Shown here one piece after another: positions 1 through 10,606 of a DNA stretch of 64,000 nt; the first letter of the stretch is position 1, and each line of letters begins with the position of its first letter. The DNA is taken from positions 133,724,941 to 133,788,940 of the forward strand of contig OW804096.1 in NCBI GenBank assembly GCA_942159475.1, given 5' to 3'. The stretch is from Sthenelais limicola (lineage: Eukaryota; Annelida; Polychaeta; Phyllodocida; Sigalionidae). The notes beneath the pieces are model-generated. The model was not told the origin of the DNA. It saw nothing but the letters and a program-made list of their open reading frames with translations, and searched no databases. Position numbers and translations under genes: made by a program.

Positions 1-140
1 CTTATCAAAACCAAAGCTGTGTATGAAATGCATTCGTCTAGACATTTTGATTCAATTTGTACAAACACACGACCTTTATATAAATGTATCAAGTACTTCT
101 TGCAACGGCGGATCGATGGCGAAGGCAAATTGGTGTCGGT
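1..140. other. unannotated flank
   Basis: AT-rich sequence without a supported gene or repeat. Confidence 0.4.
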
Positions 141-350
141 AATACTGTAAACGTATTTATTTTCGCGCAGATAAATTTTCGCGCACTAAGCGCTTTGACA
201 TCTGTTCGCGCGGATTTAAATTTGCGCAGCAAGGTAGTCTCACACCTTGTTTATGCAATGATTATACCTTTTGCGCAGGATTTATTTTCGCGCAGAAAGA
301 TGGGTGCGCGAAAATAAATACTGCGCGAACATTAATACGTTTACAGTATT
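141..350. mobile_element. MITE with CGCG-rich interior
   Basis: The ends are inverted repeats: AATACTGTAAACGTATT at the left and its complement at the right, about 28 bp with few mismatches. The ~210 bp body repeats a TTCGCGCAG-like motif several times in both orientations, so it is unusually CpG-rich for this window. No transposase is encoded, so it is a non-autonomous element. A reading frame across it (84-317) follows the repeat and is not a gene. Superfamily not assigned. Confidence 0.75.
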
Positions 351-1422
351 CGAACTGTTTAACCCACCCCACCTTAATATGACAGACCTCCTTTTAACCA
401 AATATTATAGATATTATAGATACACAATCTCATAACTTACACTGTTAATGTTATCTTGTACAGATGACAAATCCTTCCATAACCTGAAGTAATACTCGGG
501 TATGGATAAACATAACCACAAAACTAACATGAAAGTAACTATAGTATTGCCAGCTAAGTTATACGAAACCTTGCAAGCAGAATATCAAAATGCAGTACAA
601 AAGTGGACCTACCTTCTCACGAGCTGCCGATCATTTTGATGATGATCTCTGTCTCTGTCCCTGTCTCTGTCGTGGTGACAGTCACACATTCTCAAGACAC
701 GGTATCAAAATTATAGAGGTAAAAAGGCAGAGAATATTATAAAGTATGGATATAATACCCTCCCAAATGGTGAGACTAAAGCTTGTGTGATATAAGGTGC
801 TTAGTTAGGGTGCGGTTATTCCAGGTCTCTGCAAGTTATGGGGGCTGATGGCTTGAGAAGCGATGCGAAACCACACTTTCCTCGGGCCAAGACACCCCTA
901 GGTAAGGACCAATAATTATGACACCACGCTTGAGTTCCCTGGGCAAAAAACATAAATTTCCATAAGGTGTCTAAGTGCAAGACTACGCCGAAATCTCTTA
1001 TTACAAACCAACGAGCATTCCTTGTTACAGACAAAATAATATTGCTTGATAATGGCATGAAAAAAAAGATACCACAAAATGCCACCAAATTCTCCCAAGA
1101 ATATGACAATAATCTTTGCTCTCGCCATTATAGGATTTAAAAAAAGGTCAGGATGATCATTAAAGCTAATAGTTGTCAATAGTATGAATTTGAAGACAAA
1201 CTACTCGGATGGGGTATTACATTCAGAACTATTTCTCTCAAATCCCGTAAGAAAATATTTAGACTTAACATACCATATTAGTGATGAAACGCGACTGGGA
1301 GATTTCAATTAGTAGTTACTGTTGTGGGCCATTATATTAAATTAGATCCCTTTTTTAAAATTCTCAGCTATTCAAAATGACATTCATTGACCAAGGTGCA
1401 AGACTACCTAATAGTACTCCCT
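351..1422. other. gene-free stretch
   Basis: Simple AT-rich sequence with a short CTGTCTCTGTC run near 645-670. The two overlapping minus-strand frames at 816-1179 show no family resemblance. Nothing else seen. Confidence 0.4.
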
Positions 1423-1665
1423 ATATGGGTCAGATTTTCACAAAATGTACAATTGGCAGCTGTGCACATTTAGTAAATTCTGCTAAATTAAGCTGAAATC
1501 TGGTCAATACTAGGTAAATTCGAGTATATTTGGCATTACATTGATTCTAGCAATCTGTTTGGTTAGGTTGAACTGTATTTTGAACTTTATTTTCGTCTGA
1601 AATTTGGGTTATTTGAGAGGATTGGTGAAGATGAATTGCACATTTTCTGAAAATCTGACCCATAT
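1423..1665 (+). mobile_element. M-family MITE copy 1
   Basis: Terminal inverted repeats of about 29 bp begin TGGGTCAGATTTTCA at the left and end AAAATCTGACCCA at the right, with TATA-like sequence at both junctions. Forward orientation is defined here as the GGCAGCTGTACAC side on the left. Full-length, type A interior. Confidence 0.9.
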
Positions 1666-1702
1666 GTATAATACCTAATTGTTGTATAATACCTAATTGT
1701 AC
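1666..1702. repeat. short tandem duplication
   Basis: The ~18 bp unit TGTATAATACCTAATTGT occurs twice in a row, immediately after M copy 1. Confidence 0.8.
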
Positions 1703-2409
1703 AATCTGATTACTCTGCTCTAAATATCATCATAGTGTTATTCCCCTACACATTATCTTGTCACGAAGTTTGCCAATGATATACGGTGCTATTGATTTGT
1801 ACAGTGTGAGACCTTAGAGTAAAATCTCTTTTACTTTAAGGTGAGACATATACCATACGTACCTCTGGGATACACACGAAATAAAGAACAACGAACAGTA
1901 CAGTAACAACATTGATACTAGAATGACTTCCAACATTACTTTTAGATGGGGCTAATGATACCAATTAAAGTTAGAAAGTGTTAGTCTAGGCACTAGCAGT
2001 GGTTTTACATTGCTAAAGATGTGGAGTATTGTACCGCATCACTCACTCCACATTACATATCCCTGGCAATCAAGTGTATTTTGATTGAACCAAAATAATT
2101 GTTTATCAACTTTATTATGTATTTTTTAAGAATCACCTCTGATGAGGACCCGCTACACTCTGTTTGAGACCTACAAGAGAGAGCAAACATCAAAGCGACC
2201 CAATGGTAACCCTGCGGCGAACCGCTCCATGTACATCTCAAATATAGTGTAGGTGCGAAACATGTAAGGTCGTGCCAACAATAAAACTATATGAAACAAC
2301 TGATCAATTCTCATTTCTGTGGGTATTCAGCCTCTTTATACTTACTTCATGTAGAATATTTAAAGACAATTCAGATCTGTATTCAGGCAGCGATTGTATG
2401 TTACCTGTA
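1703..2409. other. gene-free stretch
   Basis: No supported gene or repeat. The small frames at 2053-2241 and 2272-2527 are chance or run into M copy 2. Confidence 0.4.
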
Positions 2410-2636
2410 TGTGGGTCAGATTTTCAGAAAATGTACAATTCACCTTCACCAATCTTCTCAAATAACCCAAATTTCAGACGAAAATAAAGTTCAAAATACA
2501 GTTCAACCTAACCAAACAGACTGCTAGAATCAATGCAATGTCGAATATGCTCGAATTTACCTAGTATTGGCCAAATTGCAGCCTTTACTAAATGTGTACA
2601 GCTGCCAATTGTACATTTTCTGAAAATCTGACCCAT
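2410..2636 (-). mobile_element. M-family MITE copy 2
   Basis: Both ~29 bp ends are intact. Reverse orientation, type A interior, slightly short because of a small deletion near the CAGCTG end. Confidence 0.9.
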
Positions 2637-2712
2637 GTGTGCATGTACGCATGTACACATGTATACGTATACAACATGTACATGTATACCTGTATGTACA
2701 CATGTATAATAC
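2637..2712. repeat. alternating purine-pyrimidine tract
   Basis: About 70 bp of mixed TG/CA/TA dinucleotides (GTACATGTATAC-like), abutting M copy 2. Such sequence can adopt Z-DNA or cruciform structure. Confidence 0.7.
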
Positions 2713-3030
2713 ACATTACATTTGTCTTGTGAGTAACTATTGGGGATGCCTCAACAAGACTTTGTACAACCACCCATGTAGGTGGCGAGATGCCAAAAAC
2801 TAACTTCAGAACATAGCCTCCTGAGGCCTAATTTGGCTTACGCTGCCATCTTAGACCAGCATATTGTCACGCAGACCATTGTTTCCTCTTATTTCTGTCG
2901 GAAAATGTAAGAAGTGGTGTGGGGATTTTATTTTTGAAAAACTTCGCCTCTTCATTTGGTTACGATGACTTTAATCAATGACGATAATGACGGAGAAACT
3001 TACCAATATTCTTTTATTGGTAACGATTAT
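2713..3030. other. gene-free stretch
   Basis: No supported feature seen. Confidence 0.4.
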
Positions 3031-3390
3031 GAGGAAAAAAAAAATAGGTGTGTTTCCGATTTACCCCCCCCCCCCCCACCTAGAAAAACCTTACCCTACC
3101 TAAAAAATTTTTTACCATACCTGATTTTTTCCCCATCATATCTTAGTATTTTTGGATTTTTTGACAAAAAAAGCTTATAAAAGCAGGAAAACGGGTTTTC
3201 CTAACCCGGAACTGTCAAAAGGCACATTTCCCATGTTCAAAACAACTATTGTTATGAAAAAGACATTTTTTTTTTCAGTTCCTGGGAGGTGGTTTCCAAA
3301 CAAAAAAAAATAACAAAAACAAAAATTACCATCCCCCCTTCCTAGTTTTCAGCCAGATAAATCGGAAACACGCCTATTTTTTTTGGCCTG
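3031..3390. mobile_element. AGGCC-family MITE copy 1
   Basis: Ends are inverted repeats around AATAGGTGTGTTTCCGATTTA and its complement, closed by GGCCT on the right. The interior has a C14 tract at 3063-3077, a TTTTCCTAACC block and poly-A/T runs. About 360 bp and non-coding. The same family recurs at 21685, 22341, 38420, 39191 and 40975. Confidence 0.85.
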
Positions 3391-3685
3391 AACAATGATC
3401 AGAACACTTTTTGGGTTTCCGATGGCTTAATAGGATCTAATGGTTCAGTGCAGCTGAGTGTCATTGGTCATAGCCTGATTGGTAGTTTCCAGGTCGGTTG
3501 TTATTTTGATTAAATTCTGGAATGTTAGACTGCCAGTCAGCATTGGCATTGGATGGGTATGACCGCACATAATACAGCAATTGGCTATTATCGTTTATAA
3601 GTTTTAAATTTGTTTTAAAAAAGGAAGAGTAAACTCTATTTAGAACCAAAACACATAATACTGCAAGGGCATAGTTGAAACCATT
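3391..3685. other. gene-free stretch
   Basis: No supported feature seen. The 62-codon minus frame at 3461-3649 has no recognisable content. Confidence 0.35.
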
Positions 3686-3926
3686 TATGGGTGCAAATGC
3701 CAGAAAATGTACAATTCAGCTCCACCAATCTTCTCAAATAACCCACATTTAAGACAGAAATAAAGTTTAAAATACAGTTCAACCTAACCAAACAGATTGC
3801 TAGAATCAATGCAATGCCGAATATACTCTAATTTACCTAGTATTGACCAAATTGCATCCTAATTTAGCAGAATTAACTAAATGTGTACAGCTGCCAATTG
3901 TACATTTTCTGAAAATTTGACCCTTA
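3686..3926 (-). mobile_element. M-family MITE copy 3
   Basis: Reverse orientation, type A interior. The left end has decayed (GGGTGCAAATGCCAG instead of GGGTCAGATTTTCAG); the right end is near intact. Confidence 0.88.
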
Positions 3927-4096
3927 TAATTATTCACTCCTTTTTTAAAATCACAAGTTATAGATACCCAAGTGCCCCATTGAGGGCCTCGACAATCCAT
4001 ATTCTGCCCAAGTGCCCTGCCCGCTAACATCATGCTGGGATGCTATTTCCTCATTCATGTTAATTCACTTCCATAGTAAACCGCAGCCGTATAACA

Positions 4097-4243
4097 ATGG
4101 CTTCCATGAAAGGAGGTGCTGCCGCCATTGCTACCACCACCAGCGCCCCCAGCGGAGGATCCACCAACTGTGGTTTCCTCTCATCACGAAGCATGAACCG
4201 GAAGTTCAACTCTTCCTGCTTAGTACCAGTGAAGTCTAGTTAA
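4097..4243 (+). CDS. candidate 48-residue ORF or first exon
   Basis: The start lies in strong Kozak context (AACAATGG). The frame reads MASMKGGAAAIATTTSAPSG and continues through a Ser/Asn/Arg-containing tail to TAA. It is Ala/Thr/Ser/Gly-rich with GCC, ACC and AGC codons, unlike the AT-rich surroundings. It could be a short protein, a 5' coding exon whose donor I cannot place, or chance. No family is recognised and there is no clear splice site or poly(A) signal. Confidence 0.3.
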   Translation: MASMKGGAAAIATTTSAPSGGSTNCGFLSSRSMNRKFNSSCLVPVKSS

Positions 4244-5577
4244 AGAAGTGGCATCTGGTAAACAATTCAATTCCAAGAATGATTTATTCGCGATCAATTT
4301 ACAAAAGGAATGAAGCGTGCATCTGAGTTAGCATATAATTATGTTAACAATTAGCATATTATATACGATATATTAACAAATACGATATATTAACAAATAT
4401 GTTGGGGTGGTCCTGGGTATGACCCTAAAGTGCCTTTGTGTCTCTTTTTCTCTGTCTCTCTCTCAGAGAGGGTATATTTCTACAATAAATCATACAACAG
4501 GTCATTAAATTGTGCTGAGAGAAAAGGTCTTCTTAACAGGCTTCTGAGATAAGAATTCATTCGAGTCTCAAAGAGTCAAGTCTGTTAAATTTCTTAGAAA
4601 GGTACAATCGGATGCTGCCACTGCATCAAGAAAAGCTGACCTCCTGGGTAGAAATTGATCCAGGAAATTGGGTATAGGGGGATTTTCCCCGGTACAGATT
4701 TAACTACCGTAGACATCCGGGGTCAGGGATCAAGATTTATCCATTATTCAGCGTCTAATATGTAGTCACAAGTCAAAGGGCATGATTAGCTAAATGTGCA
4801 TAAGAGTAGTGACATTAGCATTTGCTCCAATTCACTTAGGACAAGCAAATTTAATATTTGTTCCCGAGGGTATAGTAGAGTGGAACCTAATCCACACTAG
4901 AATGGGATTAGGTGGATTGGATGGAGGGATGGTGGGATGGGGATCAACACAAAAGGGATGTTGGTAGAGAATGGGAAAATAGAGTCAGCCCGTGGGGTTG
5001 GGTAGGGCTGAAAGTAATGATTAATAAACCCCCAAATAAAGGCTTTATTCAACTACCATGCACTCAATGGTTCTGGCATAATTTGTCCTGCTATTCATGT
5101 TGTATCGTAGGTACTAAATAGAAGTTAATGATATGTATATCAAATCAGATTTTGACCCTTGAAATTTTTTTAACTTTTCTTCCAATGTACGTACGTACAT
5201 GTATGTCTCCCACATATAGTTAAGCATATGTGTAGTGTCATTGACCAATGTTATCTATGTGAAGGATTTAACTGTAATATTTTCTAAAGCATTCTAGTAT
5301 ACTATTTCTTCCTGTAAGCAATCGCACTGTTTATGTGAATGTAGATATACCAGAGTCATTTTGATGGTATTTGGAAGGAAATTCGTTATTATATTTGAGC
5401 CGCTCGGTTAGTGGAGGCTTCCTGGAATAGCAATGCCTCAGAGGGAAGAGATAATTTGTTTTCCTAGTAACAATTACTCGTGTAAACTTGGGAGACTCGC
5501 TTGTACAAAACAACAAAGTTTGTTTGTTCATCATATACCCGCCTCCCATATGATTCCAGAAATTGGTCTAATGGATC
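4244..5577. other. gene-free stretch with G-rich patch
   Basis: Contains a CTCTCTC run near 4445-4465 and a short tandem of ACGATATATTAACAAAT near 4366-4400. A GGATTGGATGGAGGGATGG-type G-rich patch lies at about 4905-4985. No gene supported. Confidence 0.4.
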
Positions 5578-5625
5578 GAGGGGATAGGGGTGGGGGTGGG
5601 GGTTGGGGTGGGTGGGTCAGGGGCT
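5578..5625 (+). repeat. G-run cluster, quadruplex-capable
   Basis: Runs of three to five G separated by one to three bases (GGGGATAGGGGTGGGGGTGG and onward), more than four runs on the plus strand. The sequence fits the usual G-quadruplex pattern. Confidence 0.75.
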
Positions 5626-5710
5626 TTGCATTAAAGTGGTATAGTTTCATTTTACAAGTTTCATTTTGATATCTGTGGCATAAGATAGCTCAAGCGATTA
5701 TTGGTAATTC

Positions 5711-5742
5711 TATCTACAACACATATTGTGTGTTGTAGATAT
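5711..5742. repeat. perfect short palindrome
   Basis: The 13 bp arm TATCTACAACACA and its exact complement flank a short spacer. Origin unknown; it may be a solo foldback remnant. Confidence 0.8.
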
Positions 5743-5924
5743 AGGACTACCTATAATGGATCATACATATTTCTTTTATGAATTATCTAATAATCGCATA
5801 CGCATGGACATTATGAATCAATCTGCCCAATCAAAGCACAATTGAAAGAATACAGGTCTATATATAGTTTACAAAAGAATTTCAATTTTCAATTAATCTT
5901 GTATTTAATACTAGCAAAGTACCC

Positions 5925-6290
5925 GTCACCCTCTCTCCCCACACTTCCCCCTCTCCCTCTTTTCCCTCCCCCTCTTCTCTGTGTTTCATACCTGTTTTTC
6001 TCTCCAAACCCATCTCCGATCTCCCCCCCCACACACACACACCCTCCCCTCTTCCTCATGCTCCCCCTCCCCGCTTTCTCTCCCTTCCCCTACATCCTCT
6101 CCCTCCTCTCTTCCCCCTCTTCTTTCCCTCCCCCTCCCCTCTCCTATTCTTATGCCCTCTTCTTCACTCTCCCACTCCTCTGCATGTCGGACGGTCCCCC
6201 TCTTTCCCCACACTTCCCCCTCTCCCTCTTTTCTCTCCCCCTCTTCTCTGTCTTTCATACCTGTTTTTCTCTCCCAACCCCATCTCCGGT
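5925..6290. repeat. polypyrimidine tract with ~90 bp duplication
   Basis: About 365 bp of nearly pure C/T on the plus strand. A ~90 bp segment near 5930-6019 recurs at about 6199-6288 with few changes, both ending TTTCTCTCC followed by ATCTCCG. The 189-codon plus frame and its overlapping frames here are Pro/Ser/Leu low-complexity artefacts of this composition. Confidence 0.8.
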
Positions 6291-6499
6291 AAAACGGTTT
6301 GTAAAACAACAAATTCCGAGAACATGTGAGACAAAGAAACCCCTCTTTTCTACCTCTTTTCATAGAAATCGCTCTTCCTGTATATTATATGGATTAAATT
6401 GTGATTTCTAGACAAAGCTGCAGTTCAGTCTCGTTGATTGGACGCCCCACTCCATCGCGGTTCCAGAGCCAAGCATGCAACCGTCAATAGGGGATTTGC

Positions 6500-7249
6500 A
6501 TGTCTCAATGCGCATGTCCATCACAGTTAATTCCGGGATGCATTCAGTTCTGTTTTGACATACGAATATTAGCAATATTTGTATCTAAAATTACCAGGAT
6601 CTTCTCACTAATATCACAGCTTGTATACATGATATATAAAAGCCAAATGCATGATGATTCTTATTATGCTTACTTTAACACGCTTCTTAATTATGGTCAA
6701 GGACCCAAAGACTCAAAACTTCAATCCCAGTTGTACTACCAGGACGAAGACAAAATTGAGGATGTTGATGCCCTTAACGGAGAAAACCCTGCATTTTTAA
6801 AGAGAGCACAACTAATGAAAGAGAGCAACCCTGTTGACATGGAAGGACCTATATACATAGATATTTGTCAGCAGGAACAATTTATACCTAATGGTGTACA
6901 GGTTAGCTTTAAATTTAGACCTAATAGTAATAAGTTTAAGTTAATGAGTAAAAATAACGATGCTGATTACAAAGTTAATATACTAGACGCTGTGTTAAAA
7001 GTTTATACTGTAGAGTTAGCACCTAATGTTATGATATCACATGCAGAACAACTAAAGAAAGAACCTGCCATATACCCTTATCAGGAAACTGTTATGAAAT
7101 CAATTGCCGTAGGCAAAGGACAACTGTCATGTACTGGTGAAGATATATTTCAGGGCGGTGTGCCAGATTCACTACTTGTAGGCATAGTAAAGTCTGATGC
7201 ATATAAGGAATCATGTTTCATGGAATCATGTCAAACATATTATGGCTAA
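6500..7249 (+). pseudogene. Polinton/Maverick-like major capsid fragment
   Basis: A 249-codon frame without stops. From about residue 55 (YYAYFNTLLNYG) to about residue 238 it resembles the metazoan F54H12.2-like proteins. I take these to be the double-jelly-roll major capsid protein of Polinton/Maverick or adintovirus-type elements. Other cues are the stretches KRAQLMKES, a D-I-C-Q-Q-E-Q-F segment, KFKLMSKN and YKVNILDA. Residues 1-54 come from the surrounding transposon. The N-terminal part and the C-terminal part of the usual ~400-500 residue protein are missing, so it cannot form a full capsid subunit. No other Polinton genes (polymerase B, integrase, ATPase, protease) are nearby. The family assignment is from memory of conserved motifs and has not been searched. 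Confidence 0.6.
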
Positions 7250-7309
7250 TTACATGAGATCATTTTTAAATATTCTATGCTAAGCATTGCATGTTTTCCA
7301 TCAAATTTA

Positions 7310-7386
7310 CACTCAGCTTTTCTGTGAATAGTGTACTCCTTGCATAATGTCTTGCTGAATAAAAATCTTAAAACAAAACAAAACAC
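7310..7386 (+). mobile_element. short retroposed insert with AAAAC tail
   Basis: Compared with the sister element at 33830-34179, this ~75 bp block is extra. It ends with AATAAA followed by (AAAAC)n, and ACACT lies on both sides, fitting a short target duplication. Likely a retroposed 3' end inside the larger element. Confidence 0.5.
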
Positions 7387-7584
7387 TGTACCATTAGTCC
7401 CATAATTCCATACAAATCAAGTTTCAAAATGACGGCTATGCAAATCCCCTATCGTATTTATTGGTAAATCAGCTTCGCCCGCCCACGGAATCCCAGGCAA
7501 TCAGGCCCAATTAGGTGTAACATTCAAAGATCCAGCCAACATCGCCCCCTTTAAGGCTTATTAGGTGAAGCTTGTGTATCTACT

Positions 7585-7826
7585 ATATTGGTCAGATTTT
7601 CAGAAAATGTACAATTCACCTTAAGCAATCCTCTCAAATAGCTCACATTTAATACAAAAATGAGCTTCAAAATGCAATTTAACATAACAGAACTAATACT
7701 TTAAATCAATGTGATACCAAATATACTCAGATATACCCGGTATTCATCATTTTTCAGCCTAATTTAGGTGAATTTCCTAAATGTGTAGAGCTGCCAATTG
7801 TACATTTTCTGAAAATCTTACCCATA
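7585..7826 (-). mobile_element. M-family MITE copy 4
   Basis: Reverse orientation, type B interior (GCAGTTTAACATAACAGAAC-like). TATA on both sides. The left end has one change (TTGGTCAG). Confidence 0.9.
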
Positions 7827-8193
7827 TAATCGTGTAGCAGTATGTAACGCTTAACTCATCTCTGTAATGGTTACAAGGCATATAATGAGGCTAATCCAGT
7901 ACACGCCATCCAGTATTTAAACTGTATACCCACTATATCCTGGATATGGAAGTACATGTAGGCCTACATCGTTCATTGATTTTTCCGTAACATAGAAGAG
8001 TTCCCCTCAATATTTAGCTTTTTAAAGTGTGAGTTGTACACATTTATTTACTGGTTAATAATTCGATCGAGTTGGCCAAATGCAAGAAGGGCGGATACTT
8101 CTTAAAGACCATCCCAATATAAGTTCCTTATTGTAAAAGCCCACCCCAAGATGTTCGCTACAAGCGTTAATTGTCATTAAAGATAGAAAAACA
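7827..8193. other. gene-free stretch
   Basis: No supported feature apart from an AGATAGAAAAA motif just before the next insertion, which recurs after it. Confidence 0.4.
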
Positions 8194-8314
8194 GGATGGT
8201 ATAAGATTGACACAATACCCAATAAGACACTGAGAGATAAAGTTTTTTTGTTGTTGTTTATTCATTCACGACCATACATGTTTCGGAGATGGGTTGTCTC
8301 CTTCTTCAGTGGTG
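8194..8314 (-). mobile_element. 121 bp insertion, copy 1
   Basis: Nearly identical (two differences seen) to 32594-32714. Read on the minus strand it starts CACCACTGAAGAAGGAGAC and has TCTCCGAAAC, then AATGAATAAACAACAAC and an A-run. CTGAAGA, a 5 bp stem (GGAGA/TCTCC) and GAAAC match the conserved core layout of a hammerhead ribozyme; helix I is not convincing. AGATAGAAAAA on both sides suggests a target duplication. Possibly the tail of a Penelope-like element. Confidence 0.6.
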
Positions 8315-8589
8315 ATAGAAGATAGAAAAAAGAAAGTTCCTCACAAACGAAGGAAGAAGTGCCCATAGAAGTAATATAGACAATTAGTTCTGGTAATTTG
8401 AATATAATATGTTGGCAATAATTTGAGAGGCTTTATATTGCTATACTCTATATAAACTTAAGGAGGTATTCTTTGTTATTAGATTTGTTATGCAGAAAGT
8501 ATATTAAGTAAACTCAACCCTAACAGAGGAAGACACACAACTGTGCCATGATTTTGTATGTAGATCGAGTAATCCCATGATATCAAATT

Positions 8590-8640
8590 TTTTCTAACTT
8601 TTATTGACAAAATTTCACATTCGTGATACGTTTCAATTGA
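8590..8640 (-). repeat. retroelement 3' tail remnant
   Basis: On the minus strand it reads GAAACGTATCACGAATG, then a GTCAATAAAA signal and an A-rich run. The same ~36 bp occurs on the plus strand at 47265-47325. Confidence 0.55.
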
Positions 8641-8973
8641 ATGATTGAATTCAATTAATGACCTATAATACACATCTAATCTAATCATTTTTGTGTTTTT
8701 CCCTTATTACATGAATGATAATTTGAAGGTAACAATACTTCATGGTTTAATTGGTTTTAGGTCTTTCCCTTGCTTGGTGGAATCCCACACCGAAGCATTA
8801 ATAGTTGAAACCGCCATATTCCCCTAGGTATGTAGTATACAGGCTTTCCATACTAAATTATACCCAGGACACTCCTCTCGTGCAAAGATCACACTCTTTA
8901 AATGGATGATAATTAGGGTTTACATAATCCATGAGGACATAGAGATTAGGTATCTACTTGTTGGGAATGGATC
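8641..8973. other. gene-free stretch
   Basis: No supported feature seen. Confidence 0.4.
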
Positions 8974-9216
8974 TATATGGGTCAGATTTTCAGAAAATGT
9001 ACAATTCGCCTTCAGCAATCATCTCAAATAACCCACATTTAAGACAGAAATGAACTTCAAAATGCAGTTCAACATAACAGAATTGATACTGAAACCAATG
9101 CGATACCAAATATACTCAGATATACTAAAAATTTATCAATTTTTAGCAGAATTTAGCAGAAATCACTAAATATGTACAGCTACTAATTGTACATTTTCTG
9201 AAAATCTGACCCATAT
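8974..9216 (-). mobile_element. M-family MITE copy 5
   Basis: Reverse orientation, type B interior, both ends intact, CTATA/TATAA at the junctions. Confidence 0.92.
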
Positions 9217-10371
9217 AAGCTGTATTCCCATGGGAGGGGCCATGCGAGACTCTCTTCCTGGTCTCATTCTCTTGTCAGAAATAATGTATACGGCCCAGAT
9301 GTCAGTGCTATGAATCTACTTAATAACATGGAAATAGAAAAGCTTAAATGTATTGTATTAATGTATAGTAGTAAGTAGTATGGAACTTAATAGATTACTT
9401 CGATGGTGACTCTAAATAGTGGTCTCTTGTATAGAAATGATCTTAATTAAGGGAAACATGACTGTCATGTTTAAAAAGTGGGCTAATTGGGTTTAACGTA
9501 GAGGTGTACTTCTTGGCGTCATAATGTATTAGCCTGAACAAAAATAATCTAGATCTAAAATATTCTTTAGAAATCTAACCATTAATCAAGGTGAACACAT
9601 GGGAAGAGAGGTAGGTGATTTGTGGGCATGAAACTTTATTTTGTAGTGATCACATATATACTACAAGCTGTATTTTTATTTAAAACTTTATTTAAAAATG
9701 TCTGCCTCTGTCTATGAGGATATTGGCCGGAGGAAGTAATTAAAATTTTGATACTACTTTACCTGATAAGATAAGATAATATATGTGATCGTTTATATGG
9801 GCTGATTATTAGCTGATTCAAAGTAATTTGAATTAGTACAGGTCAGTATGAACTGAAAAAAGCATCACCAGTGCTGTTATTATTGTTGGGTTCAAGATTC
9901 TGGGAACTGTTTGTCAATCGTGAAACGATTCGTAGAGGGAAATTGGATCTGGATCATAATTATGAACTTCAGAAAGACGTTCAAAACAAAACTGAAGTTA
10001 TGGTTAATATACCGCTTACAGTACGTACTTAGCATACCAATATGACAACACAAAAGAAAACCATCAATCACTGTAATAGGTGACTTGCCATGGCATCATT
10101 TTGAATCAAGAATGATGTAGTATTATGTATGCCCTATCATAGTTTGAGGCGACGTTACGTCACTAGAAAAAATCTGAGTCTAAATGGCGGTTGGTGATTT
10201 GTCAGGACGTTCAACCAGGTAATGGAAAGTTCTTTTTCTCTGTCAGCTAGTCCATCAATGTCGTCAGCAACGCGCAGATTGGCAATTCTTCTCATCCTTC
10301 TTGTTCTTCTCACAGGACATCTGTCATGATTCCCTGTCTTTTATAATTATTATAAAAGGTTGGTTGGGAGC
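9217..10371. other. gene-free stretch
   Basis: A short (GATAA)n run lies near 9765-9780. No gene or repeat family recognised. Confidence 0.4.
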
Positions 10372-10385
10372 AAGAACCCCAGAAG

Positions 10386-10592
10386 ATAGAAAGTATAAGT
10401 TAAGCTGTTAATAAGATAAAGTGTATAAATGAAAGCAAAAATTAATATGTTGATGTTTTTCTATTTTCTAATTGATTGTCAAATGAAAACGTGTGACGGA
10501 CCTATGTACTTTTTGATGTAGACTGGTCCAGGAGACAGATGAGATTTGTTGACATATTGAATAAAAAGAAGTTGTCGCAAAAACAAAAACAA
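10386..10592 (+). mobile_element. retroposed 207 bp insert with 14 bp TSD
   Basis: Flanked by an exact 14 bp direct repeat, AAGAACCCCAGAAG, at 10372-10385 and 10593-10606. The insert ends with an AATAAA signal followed by an A-rich tail of CAAAAACAAAAACAAA type. These are hallmarks of target-primed reverse transcription of a polyadenylated RNA. It contains no long frame, so it is either a SINE or a 5'-truncated copy of an mRNA 3' UTR. Confidence 0.8.
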
Positions 10593-10606
10593 AAGAACCC
10601 CAGAAG

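Larger units (their letters stand above)
6485..7454. mobile_element. octamer-TIR element carrying a capsid fragment
   Basis: Begins CAATAGGGGATTTGCATG and ends with the complement of ATAGGGGATTTGCAT. A second element at 33830-34179 has the same ends and the same subterminal sequences (ATATCACAGCTTGTATA near the left; ACTGTACCATTAGTCCCATA near the right) but lacks the coding segment. The element here is therefore a non-autonomous transposon that gained, or the other lost, about 600 bp of coding DNA. The right part also holds a ~75 bp insert ending AATAAA plus an AAAAC-repeat tail. No clean target duplication is visible. Confidence 0.75.

Noticed and set aside
84..317. 77-codon plus frame
   Set aside because: Runs through a CGCG-rich MITE with inverted ends.
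2508..2773. Minus frames with GQIFRKCTIG-type peptides
   Set aside because: The same peptide recurs wherever an M-family TIR is translated; a signature of the MITE, not a protein family.
5842..6411. 189-codon plus frame and overlapping 103- and 125-codon frames
   Set aside because: Low-complexity Pro/Ser/Leu or Glu/Gly/Arg translations of a polypyrimidine tract; no start context, domain or splice evidence.
8194..8314. Calling a functional hammerhead ribozyme outright
   Set aside because: The core and helix II fit, but helix I does not pair well and helix III is very short; kept only as hammerhead-like.
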